In this document: positions 19,618 through 32,026 of the stretch, one piece after another
Layout of the letters: every line of letters begins with the position of its first letter
Position numbering within the stretch: the stretch's first letter is position 1
NCBI RefSeq assembly: GCF_005876985.1
Contig: NZ_VAHD01000003.1
Location: 558,001-622,000 of the forward strand
Reading direction: 5' to 3'
DNA: 64,000 bases
Source: Rhodoferax bucti
Lineage (GTDB): Bacteria; Pseudomonadota; Gammaproteobacteria; Burkholderiales; Burkholderiaceae_C
Translations under genes and position numbers: made by a program
The notes under the pieces: generated by a model
Told to the model about the DNA's origin: nothing
Database searches by the model: none
Seen by the model: only the letters and a program-made list of their open reading frames with translations

Positions 19618-20680
19618 AGTTGGTAGCGATGCGGCTATCAAACCCTCGCAGCGCCAAAGGTGAGGCTTTGGCCCCAGCGGGGTGGCTGGTTTCTACCCAC
19701 TTGCGCACGCGCTCTGCATCGGCAATACGCGTTAATTTACCGGTGGAATCCAAAAACACCATGATCAGCTTGCGGCCCGCGACCTTGGCTTGCATGACCA
19801 AGCACTGACCGGCTTCGGTGATATAGCCGGTCTTTTGCAAACCGATATCCCAAGCCGGACTTTTCACCAAGCGGTTGGTGTTGTTGTATTGCAGAGTGCG
19901 ATTGCCCACCTCGACCTGGTAGCCGGTAGAGGTAGAGAGTTCGCGCAGCGTCGGATCACCGTAGGCATAGTTCACCAAGGTCGCCAAGTCTCTGGCACTC
20001 GACTGGTTACGGCTGCTCAAGCCTGTGGGCTCGACATATTGGGTGTCCGCCATACCCAAGCCCCGGGCTTTGCTATTCATCAAGCCCACAAAACGCTGCA
20101 AACCACCGGGGAAGGTGCGCCCGAGGGCGTGCGCAGCGCGGTTCTCGCTGGCCATCAACGCCAGATGCAACAACTCGCCACGGGACAGCTCTGTGCCCAC
20201 GATCAAACGGGAGCGACTGCCCTTTTCAGTATCCACATCGGCTTGGGTAATTTCGATGGTTTCATCCATCGGCAAATGGGCTTCGCTGATCACCACGCCC
20301 GTCATCAGTTTGGTGATGGAAGCAATGGGCAGGACCGCATTTTCGTTTTTGCTGAACAAAACTTCTTTGGTGTCCTGGTCCACAACAAAGGCCACGCTCG
20401 ATTTCAAGGCCAATGCGTCTGAGGTACCGTGCAAACCGGCCAGTTGCCCGAAAGAGGGCTTGGGCTGCACCACTGCAACGGGCTTGCTGCCCTTGGTCTT
20501 TTTAATGGCTACCAACTTCTTCTGGGGAAGAGCTTTTTCCTTGGCTTTGGCATGCACCTTGACCACGGTGGGTTTGCTTGCCGATTTTTTTTGCTTGCTT
20601 GCAGCCGCAGCGCCTTGAGGAATCAGCAAAGCCGACACAAGAAAACCAGCCAAGCCCAGTTGAATGAGTGTGCGTTTCAA
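19616..20680 (-). CDS. pbpG: D-alanyl-D-alanine endopeptidase (PBP7-like)
   Basis: 354-residue S11-family penicillin-binding protein that trims peptidoglycan cross-links in the periplasm. A signal peptide ends near GAAAAS, followed by a Lys-rich linker (about residues 28-75). Active-site motifs are SITK (SxxK, near residue 123), SEN (SxN, near residue 178) and KTG (near residue 285). The start is a TTG supported by AAGGA six bases upstream; no nearer ATG exists. Its promoter probably lies in the AT-rich 139-base gap to leuA. Confidence 0.92.
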   Translation of the reverse strand: MKRTLIQLGLAGFLVSALLIPQGAAAASKQKKSASKPTVVKVHAKAKEKALPQKKLVAIKKTKGSKPVAVVQPKPSFGQLAGLHGTSDALALKSSVAFVVDQDTKEVLFSKNENAVLPIASITKLMTGVVISEAHLPMDETIEITQADVDTEKGSRSRLIVGTELSRGELLHLALMASENRAAHALGRTFPGGLQRFVGLMNSKARGLGMADTQYVEPTGLSSRNQSSARDLATLVNYAYGDPTLRELSTSTGYQVEVGNRTLQYNNTNRLVKSPAWDIGLQKTGYITEAGQCLVMQAKVAGRKLIMVFLDSTGKLTRIADAERVRKWVETSHPAGAKASPLALRGFDSRIATN

Positions 20681-20819
20681 CGTAGTTCCTTTGGGTAAAA
20701 CGCATGCGAACAGAGTCGCCTGCGTTTTATTGAAATATTGGCTTGCAGTTTAATCAAAAAATGTCAAATAGATCAACTACTTGCAAGCCAAACCTCAACT
20801 ATTTTTCAGAACGGCCGCG

Positions 20820-22358
20820 TCAACCTTGCGCTGCCACTCGCTCAGATTTACTTTGCAACTTGTTCAAAGCACTCAAATACGCCTTGGCAGACGCCACCAC
20901 AATGTCCGGGTCTGCGCCCACACCGTTCACCACGCGACCGCTGTTTTGCAAGCGCACCGTCACCTCGCCCTGGCTTTCGGTAGACCCGCTGATGGCGTTG
21001 ACCGAGTACAGCACCATCTCTGCACCGCTGTGCACATGGGACTCGATCGCCTTTAAAGAGGCATCTACCGGACCATTGCCGTCGGAGGTGCCTTTGACCT
21101 CCTTACCTGCCACGGTAAAGACAATCGACGCCTGCGGCTTCTCGCCGGTCTCACTGTGCTGAGACAAGGAAACGAACCCAAAGTGCTCCCGCTCCAGCGA
21201 AACGCTCTCATCGCCTACCAAGGCCAAAATATCTTCATCAAATATTTCGCTCTTGCGGTCTGCCAACTCCTTGAAGCGGGCAAAAGCCGCGTTGATTTCG
21301 GCCTCGCTCTCCAGCTGCACGCCGAGCTCTTGCAAGCGCTGCTTAAAAGCATTGCGCCCACTAAGCTTGCCCAAGACGATTTTGTTGGCCGTCCAGCCCA
21401 CATCCTCCGCCCGCATGATTTCGTAAGTATCCCGGGCCTTGAGCACGCCGTCCTGGTGAATACCGGAGGCATGGGCAAATGCATTGGCTCCCACTACGGC
21501 CTTGTTGGGCTGCACCACAAAGCCGGTGGTCTGGCTCACCATGCGGCTCGCCGCCAGAATGTGGGTGGCATCAATACCCAGTTCCAAGCCGAAGTAATCT
21601 TTGCGGGTTTTCACCGCCATCACAATCTCTTCCAAGCTGCAGTTACCTGCCCGCTCGCCCAGCCCGTTCACGGTGCATTCCACTTGCCGCGCACCACCAA
21701 TCTTGACGCCTGCCAGCGAGTTGGCCACCGCCATGCCCAAGTCGTTATGGCAATGCACCGACCAGATAGCTTTGTCGGAGTTGGGGATGCGCTCGCGCAA
21801 GTCCTTGATGAAGTTGCCGTACAGCTCCGGCACCGCATAGCCGACAGTGTCCGGCACATTGATGGTGCTCGCACCCTCGGCAATCACGGCCTCCAAGACA
21901 CGGCACAAGAAATCCGGGTCACTGCGGTAGCCGTCTTCGGGGCTGAACTCAATGTCGGCCACCAGATTGCGTGCAAAGTGCACCGACTGCTTGGCCTGCT
22001 CCAAGACCTGTTCGGGCGTCATGCGCAGCTTCTTCTCCATGTGCAGCGCAGAGGTCGCAATGAAGGTGTGGATGCGCGCACTATTCGCCCCTTTGAGCGC
22101 CTCTGCAGCACGCGCGATATCGCGATCGTTGGCGCGGGACAAAGAGCAGACCGTGGAGTCTTTGATGGAGTTGGCAATCAGTTGCACCGCCTCGAAATCT
22201 CCGTTGGAGCTGGCTGCAAAGCCGGCTTCAATCACATCCACTCGCAAACGCTCCAGTTGGCGGGCAATGCGCAACTTTTCATCACGCGTCATGGAGGCCC
22301 CGGGGGATTGCTCACCGTCGCGCAAGGTGGTGTCAAAAATAATGAGTTTGTCAGCCAT
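20820..22358 (-). CDS. leuA: 2-isopropylmalate synthase
   Basis: 512-residue enzyme for the first committed step of leucine synthesis: acetyl-CoA plus 2-oxoisovalerate. The HMGL-like barrel has [16 protein letters not shown] at the N-terminus, the metal-site [17 protein letters not shown], and the [11 protein letters not shown] segment. The C-terminal LeuA dimer/regulatory domain (about residues 385-505) gives leucine feedback. The ATG has GGAGA at good spacing. It follows pssA by 19 bases, so the two form an operon, unlike the usual ilv-linked arrangement. Confidence 0.96.
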   Translation of the reverse strand: MADKLIIFDTTLRDGEQSPGASMTRDEKLRIARQLERLRVDVIEAGFAASSNGDFEAVQLIANSIKDSTVCSLSRANDRDIARAAEALKGANSARIHTFIATSALHMEKKLRMTPEQVLEQAKQSVHFARNLVADIEFSPEDGYRSDPDFLCRVLEAVIAEGASTINVPDTVGYAVPELYGNFIKDLRERIPNSDKAIWSVHCHNDLGMAVANSLAGVKIGGARQVECTVNGLGERAGNCSLEEIVMAVKTRKDYFGLELGIDATHILAASRMVSQTTGFVVQPNKAVVGANAFAHASGIHQDGVLKARDTYEIMRAEDVGWTANKIVLGKLSGRNAFKQRLQELGVQLESEAEINAAFARFKELADRKSEIFDEDILALVGDESVSLEREHFGFVSLSQHSETGEKPQASIVFTVAGKEVKGTSDGNGPVDASLKAIESHVHSGAEMVLYSVNAISGSTESQGEVTVRLQNSGRVVNGVGADPDIVVASAKAYLSALNKLQSKSERVAAQG

Positions 22359-22377
22359 GGAAGTCTCCGGAATAGGT

Positions 22378-23193
22378 TTAACGGTGCAAGCCGCGCTCGT
22401 CGGGCTCGTCGGTCGAGGTACTGATCACGCTGGTGTGAATGCCGCGCGCGCGCCGCACGAGGTACACCACATAGCCGCTGAATCCGTAAACGACAAATAC
22501 GCCAAACATCACAATGGGCGGGTGAATGTTGATCACCGCGATACCCAAAGCAATCAGCACAATTACCGCAAACGGTACGCTGCGCTTCATCTGAATATCT
22601 TTAAAACTGTAAAACGGCACATTGGTCACCATGGTCAGGCCGGAATACAAAGCCAGCGCAAACATGGGCCATGCCACCACGGAGCCGGCAATACCCTGAT
22701 CGGTCGCCAACCAGATAAACCCTGCCAACAACGCCGCTGCGGCGGGCGATGGGAGTCCTTGGAAATACCGTTTATCCACCACCGTAGTGTTCACATTGAA
22801 GCGGGCCAAGCGCAACGCCGCGCAAGCGCAGTACACAAACGCAGCAAACCACCCCCAGCGCCCCAAGCCGCGCAACGCCCATTCGTACGAGATCAAGGCA
22901 GGTGCTGCACCAAAAGACACCATGTCGGAGAGCGAATCCATCTGCTCGCCGAACGCACTTTGCGTATTGGTCATGCGGGCAACGCGGCCATCCAGACTAT
23001 CTAACACCATGGCGCAAAAAATGCCTGCAGCAGCCAGATCGAAGCGATCGTTCATCGCCATCACAATCGCATAAAACCCACCAAACAAAGCTGCCAGCGT
23101 GAACAGGTTGGGCAACACATAAATGCCCTTGCGTCGCTTTTTAGCAAGACCCGGCTCTAGGGGGGTCGCTTCCGTGTCAATTCCGTCGTGCAT
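22378..23193 (-). CDS. pssA: CDP-diacylglycerol--serine O-phosphatidyltransferase
   Basis: About 271-residue polytopic membrane enzyme making phosphatidylserine, the precursor of phosphatidylethanolamine. The CDP-alcohol phosphatidyltransferase signature reads D-x2-DG-x2-AR-x8-G-x3-D-x3-D, seen in DSLDGRVAR followed by [10 protein letters not shown]. About eight hydrophobic segments follow. The ATG at 23193 is preferred because GGAGA precedes it. It lies upstream of leuA; linkage of ilv, pssA and leuA is common in betaproteobacteria. Confidence 0.94.
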   Translation of the reverse strand: MHDGIDTEATPLEPGLAKKRRKGIYVLPNLFTLAALFGGFYAIVMAMNDRFDLAAAGIFCAMVLDSLDGRVARMTNTQSAFGEQMDSLSDMVSFGAAPALISYEWALRGLGRWGWFAAFVYCACAALRLARFNVNTTVVDKRYFQGLPSPAAAALLAGFIWLATDQGIAGSVVAWPMFALALYSGLTMVTNVPFYSFKDIQMKRSVPFAVIVLIALGIAVINIHPPIVMFGVFVVYGFSGYVVYLVRRARGIHTSVISTSTDEPDERGLHR

Positions 23194-23300
23194 GCAATCT
23201 CCAAACAGGCGACATTCGCCGCTACAGCGCCAAACCGATGGCACCGCCTAACCCGCGCAGTGTAAGCCAGCAGAGGCGTTAAATACGGATACCCGCCAAA

Positions 23301-23329
23301 GCAAAAGGCCACCCAAGGTGGCCTTTTGC
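23301..23329 (-). terminator. Terminator of the ilvI-ilvN-ilvC operon
   Basis: GCAAAAGGCCACC (23301-23313) and GGTGGCCTTTTGC (23317-23329) form a perfect 13-bp stem with a 3-base loop just past the ilvC stop. It ends the leftward ilv transcript and separates it from pssA. Confidence 0.9.
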
Positions 23330-23346
23330 AGGAGCATCGTCAGTGC

Positions 23347-24414
<1,068 letters not shown>

Positions 24415-24498
24415 CTAAGCTCGGGGCGAACGGTAAACACTGTCGCCAAACAACCCCTGTGTGGTGAGCCAGCCGAAGCCCACACAGGAAAACCTCTG

Positions 24499-24990
24499 TC
24501 AAACCCGCAGGATACGTTCGCCGCGCCCGATGCCGCTGGAGCCGGTACGCACGGTTTCCAGAATGGCGGTGCGTTCGATGGCCTCCAGAAACGCATCGTT
24601 CTTGGACTGATCGCCTGTGAGTTCAATGGTGTAACTTTTTTCGGTCACGTCGATGATGCGGCCGCGGAAGATGTCCGCCATGCGCTTCATCTCTTCACGC
24701 TCCTTGCCCACTGCACGGACCTTGACCATCATGAGCTCACGCTCGATGTAAGCACCTTCTGTGAGATCCACAACCTTGACCACTTCAATCAAGCGGTTCA
24801 GATGCTTGGTGATCTGCTCAATCACGTCATCAGATCCGTGGGTCTCAATCGTCATGCGCGACAGGCTGGGGTCTTCCGTGGGGGCCACGGTCAGCGATTC
24901 AATGTTGTAACCGCGGGCCGAAAACAAGCCCACTACGCGGGAAAGAGCACCGGGCTCATTTTCCAGCAGCACTGCAATGATGTGTTTCAT
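24499..24990 (-). CDS. ilvN: Acetolactate synthase, small regulatory subunit
   Basis: 163-residue regulatory subunit (IlvN/IlvH type). The N-terminal ACT domain begins HIIAVLLENEPGALSRVVGLFSARGYNI, where valine binds for feedback inhibition; a second domain with ERELMMVKVRA follows. GAGGAG precedes the ATG. It lies between the catalytic subunit and ilvC, with 137- and 135-base gaps; the upstream gap contains a copy of the dispersed element. Confidence 0.95.
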   Translation of the reverse strand: MKHIIAVLLENEPGALSRVVGLFSARGYNIESLTVAPTEDPSLSRMTIETHGSDDVIEQITKHLNRLIEVVKVVDLTEGAYIERELMMVKVRAVGKEREEMKRMADIFRGRIIDVTEKSYTIELTGDQSKNDAFLEAIERTAILETVRTGSSGIGRGERILRV

Positions 24991-25060
24991 AAATACCGAC
25001 TCCTCTTTTCGCTGCCCTCCCCGTGTGGCGGTAACCGCACGGCTCGGCAGACAATAGATT

Positions 25061-25103
25061 CATTCAAAAATGATAGCGGTCTGCGCGCATTCCATGGGCG
25101 CTA
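25061..25103 (+). repeat. Dispersed 43-bp element, copy 4 (ilvN-ilvI gap)
   Basis: Intergenic copy: left arm diverged (CATTC), then ATAGC, CTGCGCG, N9, GGCGCTA followed by GAG. It makes up much of the gap between ilvI and ilvN within the operon. Confidence 0.85.
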
Positions 25104-25127
25104 GAGCACTATTTGACTAAAAAATGC

Positions 25128-26906
25128 TTACAGGTCTTCCGACCCCAACAGCATCTCGGTAATGCCCTTGCCGGCCTGCACCATCGGGAACACGTTCTCG
25201 GTGGGGTCAGTACGGAAGTCCATGAACACGGTACGGTCCTTGAGTTTGCGGGCCTCGCGCAAAGCGGGCTCCACATCCTGCGGACGTTCGATCAACATGC
25301 CCACATGGCCATAGGCCTCAGCCAACTTCACGAAGTTGGGCAGTGCATCCATGTAGCTGTGGCTGTAGCGGCCTTCGTACTCCACCTCTTGCCACTGGCG
25401 CACCATACCGAGGTAGCGGTTGTTCAGCGAACAAATCTTGATAGGCGTGTTGTATTGCAAGCAGGTGGACAACTCCTGGATGTTCATCTGCACCGAGCCT
25501 TCACCGGTAATACAGAACACCTCGCTTTGCGGCTTGGCCAGCTTGATGCCCATGGCGTAGGGGATGCCCACGCCCATGGTGCCCAAACCACCGGAGTTGA
25601 TCCAGCGGCGGGGCTCGTCAAACCTGTAGTACTGCGCAGCCCACATCTGGTGCTGACCCACATCAGAAGTGATGTAGGTATCCGCATCCTTGGTCATGTT
25701 CCACAAAGTTTCCACCACGAACTGCGGCTTGATCACGTCCCCATTGCCCGGGTTGTACTTCATGCAATCGCGGCTGCGCCAGCCTTCAATCGTGTCCCAC
25801 CAAGCGCCCAGAGCACCGGCATCGGGCTTAACGGCGCCTTCGCGGATCATGGCAATCATCTCGCTCAGCACATCCTTGACGTCACCGACGATAGGGATGT
25901 CGACCTTGACGCGCTTGGAGATGCTCGATGGATCAATGTCAATGTGAATGATCTTGCGTTCGTTTTGCGCGAAGTGTTTCGGGTTGCCGATCACTCGGTC
26001 ATCAAAACGAGCGCCCACAGCCAGCAACACATCGCAGTTCTGCATGGCGTTATTGGCTTCTACCGTACCGTGCATGCCCAGCATGCCGAGGAACTTGCGA
26101 TCACTGGCGGGGTAAGCACCCAAGCCCATCAAGGTGTTGGTGCAGGGGTAACCCAACATGTCCACCAAGGTACGCAGCTCATTGGACGCATTGCTCAGCA
26201 ACACGCCGCCGCCGGTGTAGATGTAGGGACGCTTGGCCGCCAACAGCAATTGCAGCGCCTTGCGGATCTGCCCACCGTGGCCTTTGCGTACCGGGTTGTA
26301 AGAGCGCATTTCCACGCTCTCGGGGTACCCGTGGTACGGCACCTTCTTGAAGGACACATCTTTGGGGATGTCCACCACGACCGGACCGGGACGGCCGCTG
26401 CGTGCGATGTGGAAAGCCTTCTTCATGACCTCGGCCATGTCTTTGGCGTCTTTGACCAGGAAGTTGTGCTTGACGATGGGGCGGGTAATGCCCACGGTGT
26501 CGCATTCTTGGAAGGCATCCAATCCGATCGCGTGCGTAGGCACCTGACCGGAGATGATCACCATGGGAATACTGTCCATGTACGCCGTGGCGATACCGGT
26601 CACCGCATTGGTCAGACCGGGGCCGGAGGTCACCAGCGCAACACCGACATCGCCAGTGGCACGGGCGTAGCCATCGGCGGCGTGTACCGCTGCCTGCTCA
26701 TGGCGCACCAGCACGTGCTGAATCGTGTCTTGCTTGTAAAAAGCGTCGTAAATGTGCAGAACAGCGCCACCGGGGTAGCCCCAGATGTACTTGACGTTTT
26801 CCGCTTGAAGCGCTTTGACGAGGACTTCTGCCCCCCGCAATTCGGGAGCCGGAGATGTTTTGGATGTAGATGCTGCCGAAGCGATGTCGGCTTTGGAAAT
26901 TTCCAT
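25128..26906 (-). CDS. ilvI: Acetolactate synthase, large catalytic subunit
   Basis: 592-residue thiamine-diphosphate enzyme condensing pyruvate with pyruvate or 2-oxobutyrate. It shows the catalytic-Glu region RHEQAAVHAADGYARATG (near residue 60), the FAD-binding middle domain, and the ThDP/Mg motif GEGSVQMNIQEL with downstream NNRYLGMVRQWQ. The ATG at 26906 has AAAGG upstream; the frame is open 29 codons further but without support. It is first in the ilvI-ilvN-ilvC operon. The naming as ilvI or ilvB is a convention only. No leader peptide rich in Ile, Leu or Val is visible upstream. Confidence 0.95.
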   Translation of the reverse strand: MEISKADIASAASTSKTSPAPELRGAEVLVKALQAENVKYIWGYPGGAVLHIYDAFYKQDTIQHVLVRHEQAAVHAADGYARATGDVGVALVTSGPGLTNAVTGIATAYMDSIPMVIISGQVPTHAIGLDAFQECDTVGITRPIVKHNFLVKDAKDMAEVMKKAFHIARSGRPGPVVVDIPKDVSFKKVPYHGYPESVEMRSYNPVRKGHGGQIRKALQLLLAAKRPYIYTGGGVLLSNASNELRTLVDMLGYPCTNTLMGLGAYPASDRKFLGMLGMHGTVEANNAMQNCDVLLAVGARFDDRVIGNPKHFAQNERKIIHIDIDPSSISKRVKVDIPIVGDVKDVLSEMIAMIREGAVKPDAGALGAWWDTIEGWRSRDCMKYNPGNGDVIKPQFVVETLWNMTKDADTYITSDVGQHQMWAAQYYRFDEPRRWINSGGLGTMGVGIPYAMGIKLAKPQSEVFCITGEGSVQMNIQELSTCLQYNTPIKICSLNNRYLGMVRQWQEVEYEGRYSHSYMDALPNFVKLAEAYGHVGMLIERPQDVEPALREARKLKDRTVFMDFRTDPTENVFPMVQAGKGITEMLLGSEDL

Positions 26907-27198
26907 GATGAACCTTTGTGAATTTCTCTGACGAAAAACCTTGGGTGCTCCTTCGCAAACTCTTGTGAAGTCGCGGCGGAACTTAAGGTCCAAGCCATGG
27001 GCACATTGAATGTTGCACCGGACCAGGACCCGTTTGCCTTTTAATTTGCCTTCGTATTATCGCATTGCTTTCTGCACACACTTTCAAACGCCCAAGCGGC
27101 AAGCTCCGGGCGGTGCAATAATCGACGACCACACTGCACCTGCCAGCGGGATTTTCCGCTGTGGTGTCTGTACTTAAGCCACCTGAAGGCCGTATCTC

Positions 27199-27765
27199 TT
27201 GGCGACCGAAAAAGAACTGTCCGACTTTCTGAAAAGCGTGGAAAAGCGCGCCTTCAAGCGCGCGACCTACCATGTACGGAACGAGGAATCTGCGTTAGAC
27301 ATTGTGCAAGACAGCATGATGAAGCTCGCCGAGCATTACGGCCACAAGCCGGTTGCGGAGCTACCCATGCTGTTCCAGCGAATTTTGTCTAACAGCACAC
27401 TGGACTGGTTTCGCCGGCAAAAGACCTACGGGGCTTTGTTTTCCAACCTCAGCGACTTTGAGTCCGACGACGAGGATGACAATTTCAACCTGCTCGAATC
27501 GCTAGTCACTAGCGCAGGCGGAGAACAATCCGAAAGCGCCGAAACCCAAACAGAGCGCGGTCAAACCCTGATGGCGATTGAGGAAGAAATTTTGCGTCTC
27601 CCGGCACGTCAACGGGAAGCCTTCCTCATGCGTTACTGGGAGGATATGGACGTTGCGGAGACGGCCGCGGCCATGGGATGCTCGCAAGGCAGCGTTAAAA
27701 CACATTGTTCACGGGCCGTTCAGGCACTGGGAAACGCATTGAAAGGAAAGGGAATTCGACTATGA
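27199..27765 (+). CDS. ECF-type RNA polymerase sigma factor
   Basis: 188-residue sigma-70 family factor of the extracytoplasmic-function class. Region 2 (about residues 15-80, ALDIVQDSMMKLAEHYG then NSTLDWFRRQK) and region 4 (about residues 130-185, LPARQREAFLMRYWEDMDVAETAAAMGCSQGSVKTH split by normal spacing) are clear; an acidic linker (ESDDEDDNFN) joins them. The start is a TTG with GAAGG upstream. Its stop overlaps the next start (ATGA), coupling it to a DUF3619 membrane protein that could control it. It is divergent from ilvI. Confidence 0.9.
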   Translation: MATEKELSDFLKSVEKRAFKRATYHVRNEESALDIVQDSMMKLAEHYGHKPVAELPMLFQRILSNSTLDWFRRQKTYGALFSNLSDFESDDEDDNFNLLESLVTSAGGEQSESAETQTERGQTLMAIEEEILRLPARQREAFLMRYWEDMDVAETAAAMGCSQGSVKTHCSRAVQALGNALKGKGIRL

Positions 27766-28199
27766 CTACAAAAACATCACACCTTTCAGGCGCTGAAATT
27801 CAAGAGGCTATCGGGCGCGCGATTACCTCCCGTCTTCAAGAGGGTGCCGACGCGTTGCCCCACGACATTTCGGAGCGGCTCAAAGTCGCGCGCATGCAGG
27901 CCCTGGCCAAACGCAAGCTGGTTGCCGAAACCGCTAACAATCCTGTCGTGCTCGGAAGCGCCGGGCAGGCCAGCCTGCAAATGGGCTCCGGCCTGCGCAA
28001 CTTGTGGACACAGTTGGGCTCGTGGCTCCCATTGCTGGCGCTGATTACCGGCATGCTCGTGATCAGCGTGATGCAGGACGACTCCCGCGCACGGGAACTG
28101 GCCGATGTGGATGCGGAGCTGTTAACCGATTCTTTACCTCCCGCCGCCTACACAGACCCGGGCTTCGCCCAGTTTTTGCGCAACAATCAAGAAAAATAG
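27762..28199 (+). CDS. DUF3619-family membrane protein, possible anti-sigma factor
   Basis: 145-residue protein of unknown function (DUF3619). The first 85 residues are helical and charged, as cytoplasmic anti-sigma domains are. One membrane segment follows (SWLPLLALITGMLVISVM, about residues 85-105), then an acidic 40-residue periplasmic tail. Its start overlaps the sigma-factor stop by 4 bases. The layout fits a membrane-bound anti-sigma factor, but no known zinc anti-sigma motif is visible, so that role is inference from position. Confidence 0.8.
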   Translation: MTTKTSHLSGAEIQEAIGRAITSRLQEGADALPHDISERLKVARMQALAKRKLVAETANNPVVLGSAGQASLQMGSGLRNLWTQLGSWLPLLALITGMLVISVMQDDSRARELADVDAELLTDSLPPAAYTDPGFAQFLRNNQEK

Positions 28200-28205
28200 G
28201 TTTCT

Positions 28206-28883
28206 GTGTTGCCCCTCCTGCCCTCAAGCCCCATTGCCATGTCTGGCCGCCCGCCCTCCATCAGCGCCGCAGTCTGTTTGCCTGCCATTTGCGCCATCTT
28301 GGCGGGGCTGCTGCCATCCCTGTCCGTAGCGCAGGTTGTGCCCACCCCGGCGGCAACAGCACCAGCAGTACTAACCGCGCCGGTGGTCATCCCCTGGAAA
28401 AGCCTGACTCCTGCGCAAAAAGAGGCGCTGGCCCCCTTGCAAGCCACTTGGGAAACCATGGCAGAAGGCCAGCAACGCAAATGGATTGCGCTTTCGCAGA
28501 ACTTTTCGACCATGTCCGCCGCTGACCGCGAAAAAATGCACAGCCGCATGGTCGAATGGGCGGCCCTCAAACCCAAAGAGCGCCAGCAAGCCCGCCTGAA
28601 CTTTGCCGAAACCAAAAAAGTGCCCGCCTCCGAGCGCGCCTCGAATTGGGAGGCCTACCAAGCCCTGAGCCCCGAGGAAAAAGAAGCCTTGGCCAAAAAA
28701 GCGGCGGTCAAACCTGCGGGTGCCGCCATCGCCACCAAAGCTCCTGCGCCTGAAAAGCTGACCCCCGTTCCGCTGACCCGCAATTCTTCTGACTCGCAGC
28801 GGGACAAGTTGGCTGCACAACAGCCGGTGGACAAAAACACCCTCCTGCCTTTGGCACCCGCCAAAAACTCCAGCAGCAATTAA
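28206..28883 (+). CDS. DUF3106-family secreted protein
   Basis: 225-residue protein with an N-terminal hydrophobic export signal ending near SVAQ. The DUF3106 core (about residues 60-150) has the repeated W-x-L/LxPxE pattern: PWKSLTPAQKEALAPL, ATWETMAEGQQRKWIAL and LKPKERQQARLNF. Small helical repeats of this kind resemble periplasmic metal or stress sensors of the CpxP/ZraP sort only loosely, and no function is known. The tail is Ala/Pro/Lys-rich. A GTG start seven bases after the upstream stop keeps it in the sigma-factor operon; the first internal ATG is 11 codons on. Confidence 0.82.
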   Translation: MLPLLPSSPIAMSGRPPSISAAVCLPAICAILAGLLPSLSVAQVVPTPAATAPAVLTAPVVIPWKSLTPAQKEALAPLQATWETMAEGQQRKWIALSQNFSTMSAADREKMHSRMVEWAALKPKERQQARLNFAETKKVPASERASNWEAYQALSPEEKEALAKKAAVKPAGAAIATKAPAPEKLTPVPLTRNSSDSQRDKLAAQQPVDKNTLLPLAPAKNSSSN

Positions 28884-28966
28884 GCCCCGCTAGGGCTCCC
28901 CTGCACGGGGCAATCGCCCCGCATGCCTACAATCGTGGCTTCACCTGAACGAGGCTGCCCCACCAC

Positions 28967-29461
28967 ATGGATATGCACATGGAAACACCCGGACTGCGCC
29001 GCCGCATGGCGTGCTGGTTGTATGAAGGAATTTTGTTGTTCGGGGTGGTGTTTCTCGCAGGCTACCTGTTTGGTACCCTGAGCCAAACGCGCTACGCGCT
29101 GGATAACCGGCACGGCCTGCAGGCTTTTTTGTTTGTGGTGCTGGGTATTTATTTCGTCTGGTTCTGGGCGCATGGCCAGACACTGGCCATGAAGACATGG
29201 AACATCCGGGTCGTCGGCCGTGACGGCCGCAAAATCACCCAAACCCGTGCGCTGGGCCGCTATGTGCTGAGCTGGGTCTGGTTCCTGCCGCCGCTACTGG
29301 CAGTGGCGCCCTTTCAGCTACCTGGCGGCGAAATCATCGTGATCTGCCTGGGATGGATTGCGGTCTGGGCCCTCTTGAGCCGCTTTCACCCGACCAGGCA
29401 GTTCTGGCATGACGCCTGGGCCGGCACCCGACTGGTCCACTCAGCCCCTTTGAGCCGATGA
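28967..29461 (+). CDS. RDD-family membrane protein
   Basis: 164-residue membrane protein. It begins with RRRMACWLYEGILLFGVVF, typical of the RDD family's first arginine-led helix, followed by two or three more hydrophobic helices and the family's internal GQTLAMKTWNIRVV motif. RDD proteins are poorly understood; some affect sodium or compatible-solute movement. Its stop overlaps the dgkA start (ATGA). Confidence 0.85.
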   Translation: MDMHMETPGLRRRMACWLYEGILLFGVVFLAGYLFGTLSQTRYALDNRHGLQAFLFVVLGIYFVWFWAHGQTLAMKTWNIRVVGRDGRKITQTRALGRYVLSWVWFLPPLLAVAPFQLPGGEIIVICLGWIAVWALLSRFHPTRQFWHDAWAGTRLVHSAPLSR

Positions 29462-29883
29462 ATCACAAAAATACTGCCGGCACCGCAACGCCGCCCACCG
29501 GCTCCGCCGTGAATCCACAAAAGCAACGCAAAGGCTTGAGCCGCATCCTGCACGCCACCCGCTACTCCTGGGCAGGGCTGCAAGCGGGTTGGAATGAGCC
29601 GGCGTTCCGGCAGGAATGCGTGTTGGCGCTCATTCTGCTGCCTGCAGCGTTTGCGGTGGGGAAGACGTGGCTGGAAACTGCCGTGCTGGCCGCCAGCGTG
29701 GTCGCGGTGATGGTGGTGGAGTTGCTCAACACCGCCGTCGAGTCCGTGGTGGACCGGGTGGGGCCGGAGTGGCACCAGCTGTCCAAACGGGCCAAAGATA
29801 TCGGCAGTGCTGCCGTTCTGCTGAGCTTGCTGCTCTGTACGGGAATCTGGGGTGCAGCGCTCTGGGAGCGCTTCAGCCTCTGA
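29458..29883 (+). CDS. dgkA: Diacylglycerol kinase
   Basis: 141-residue small integral-membrane kinase recycling diacylglycerol to phosphatidic acid. After a 30-residue polar lead it has the DgkA core: AGLQAGWNEPAFRQECVLA, then the catalytic helix ELLNTAVESVVDRVGPEWH with the conserved Glu, Asn and Asp residues, then DIGSAAVLLSL and three membrane helices in all. It is coupled to the RDD gene and ends the rightward operon that began with the sigma factor. Confidence 0.92.
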   Translation: MNHKNTAGTATPPTGSAVNPQKQRKGLSRILHATRYSWAGLQAGWNEPAFRQECVLALILLPAAFAVGKTWLETAVLAASVVAVMVVELLNTAVESVVDRVGPEWHQLSKRAKDIGSAAVLLSLLLCTGIWGAALWERFSL

Positions 29884-29888
29884 GAGAA

Positions 29889-29909
29889 AGCGCAGCATGG
29901 CGCTGCGCT
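29889..29909 (-). terminator. Stem-loop ending the nadE-glnB transcript
   Basis: AGCGCAGC (29889-29896) and GCTGCGCT (29902-29909) form an 8-bp stem with a 5-base loop between convergent dgkA and glnB. On the leftward strand it is followed by TTTCTCTC, a modest U-tract, so it fits a glnB terminator better than a dgkA one. Confidence 0.6.
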
Positions 29910-29916
29910 GGGCTGC

Positions 29917-31952
<2,036 letters not shown>

Positions 31953-32026
31953 GAACCAACCGATAGAAGTTCAAAGCCCACGCAGCGCGGCAGTGCCGGG
32001 CGGGGCCGTCGCGCCGGGGGCGCACA

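Noticed and set aside
26907..27198. Attenuator leader peptide for the ilv operon
   Set aside because: I searched the leader for a short frame rich in Ile, Val or Leu with a following terminator/antiterminator and found neither. Only weak promoter-like boxes are present.
27508..27525. CGCTAGTCACTAGCG palindrome in the sigma-factor gene as an element copy
   Set aside because: It shares CGCTAG but lacks the other blocks in either orientation; it lies in the coding linker between sigma regions.
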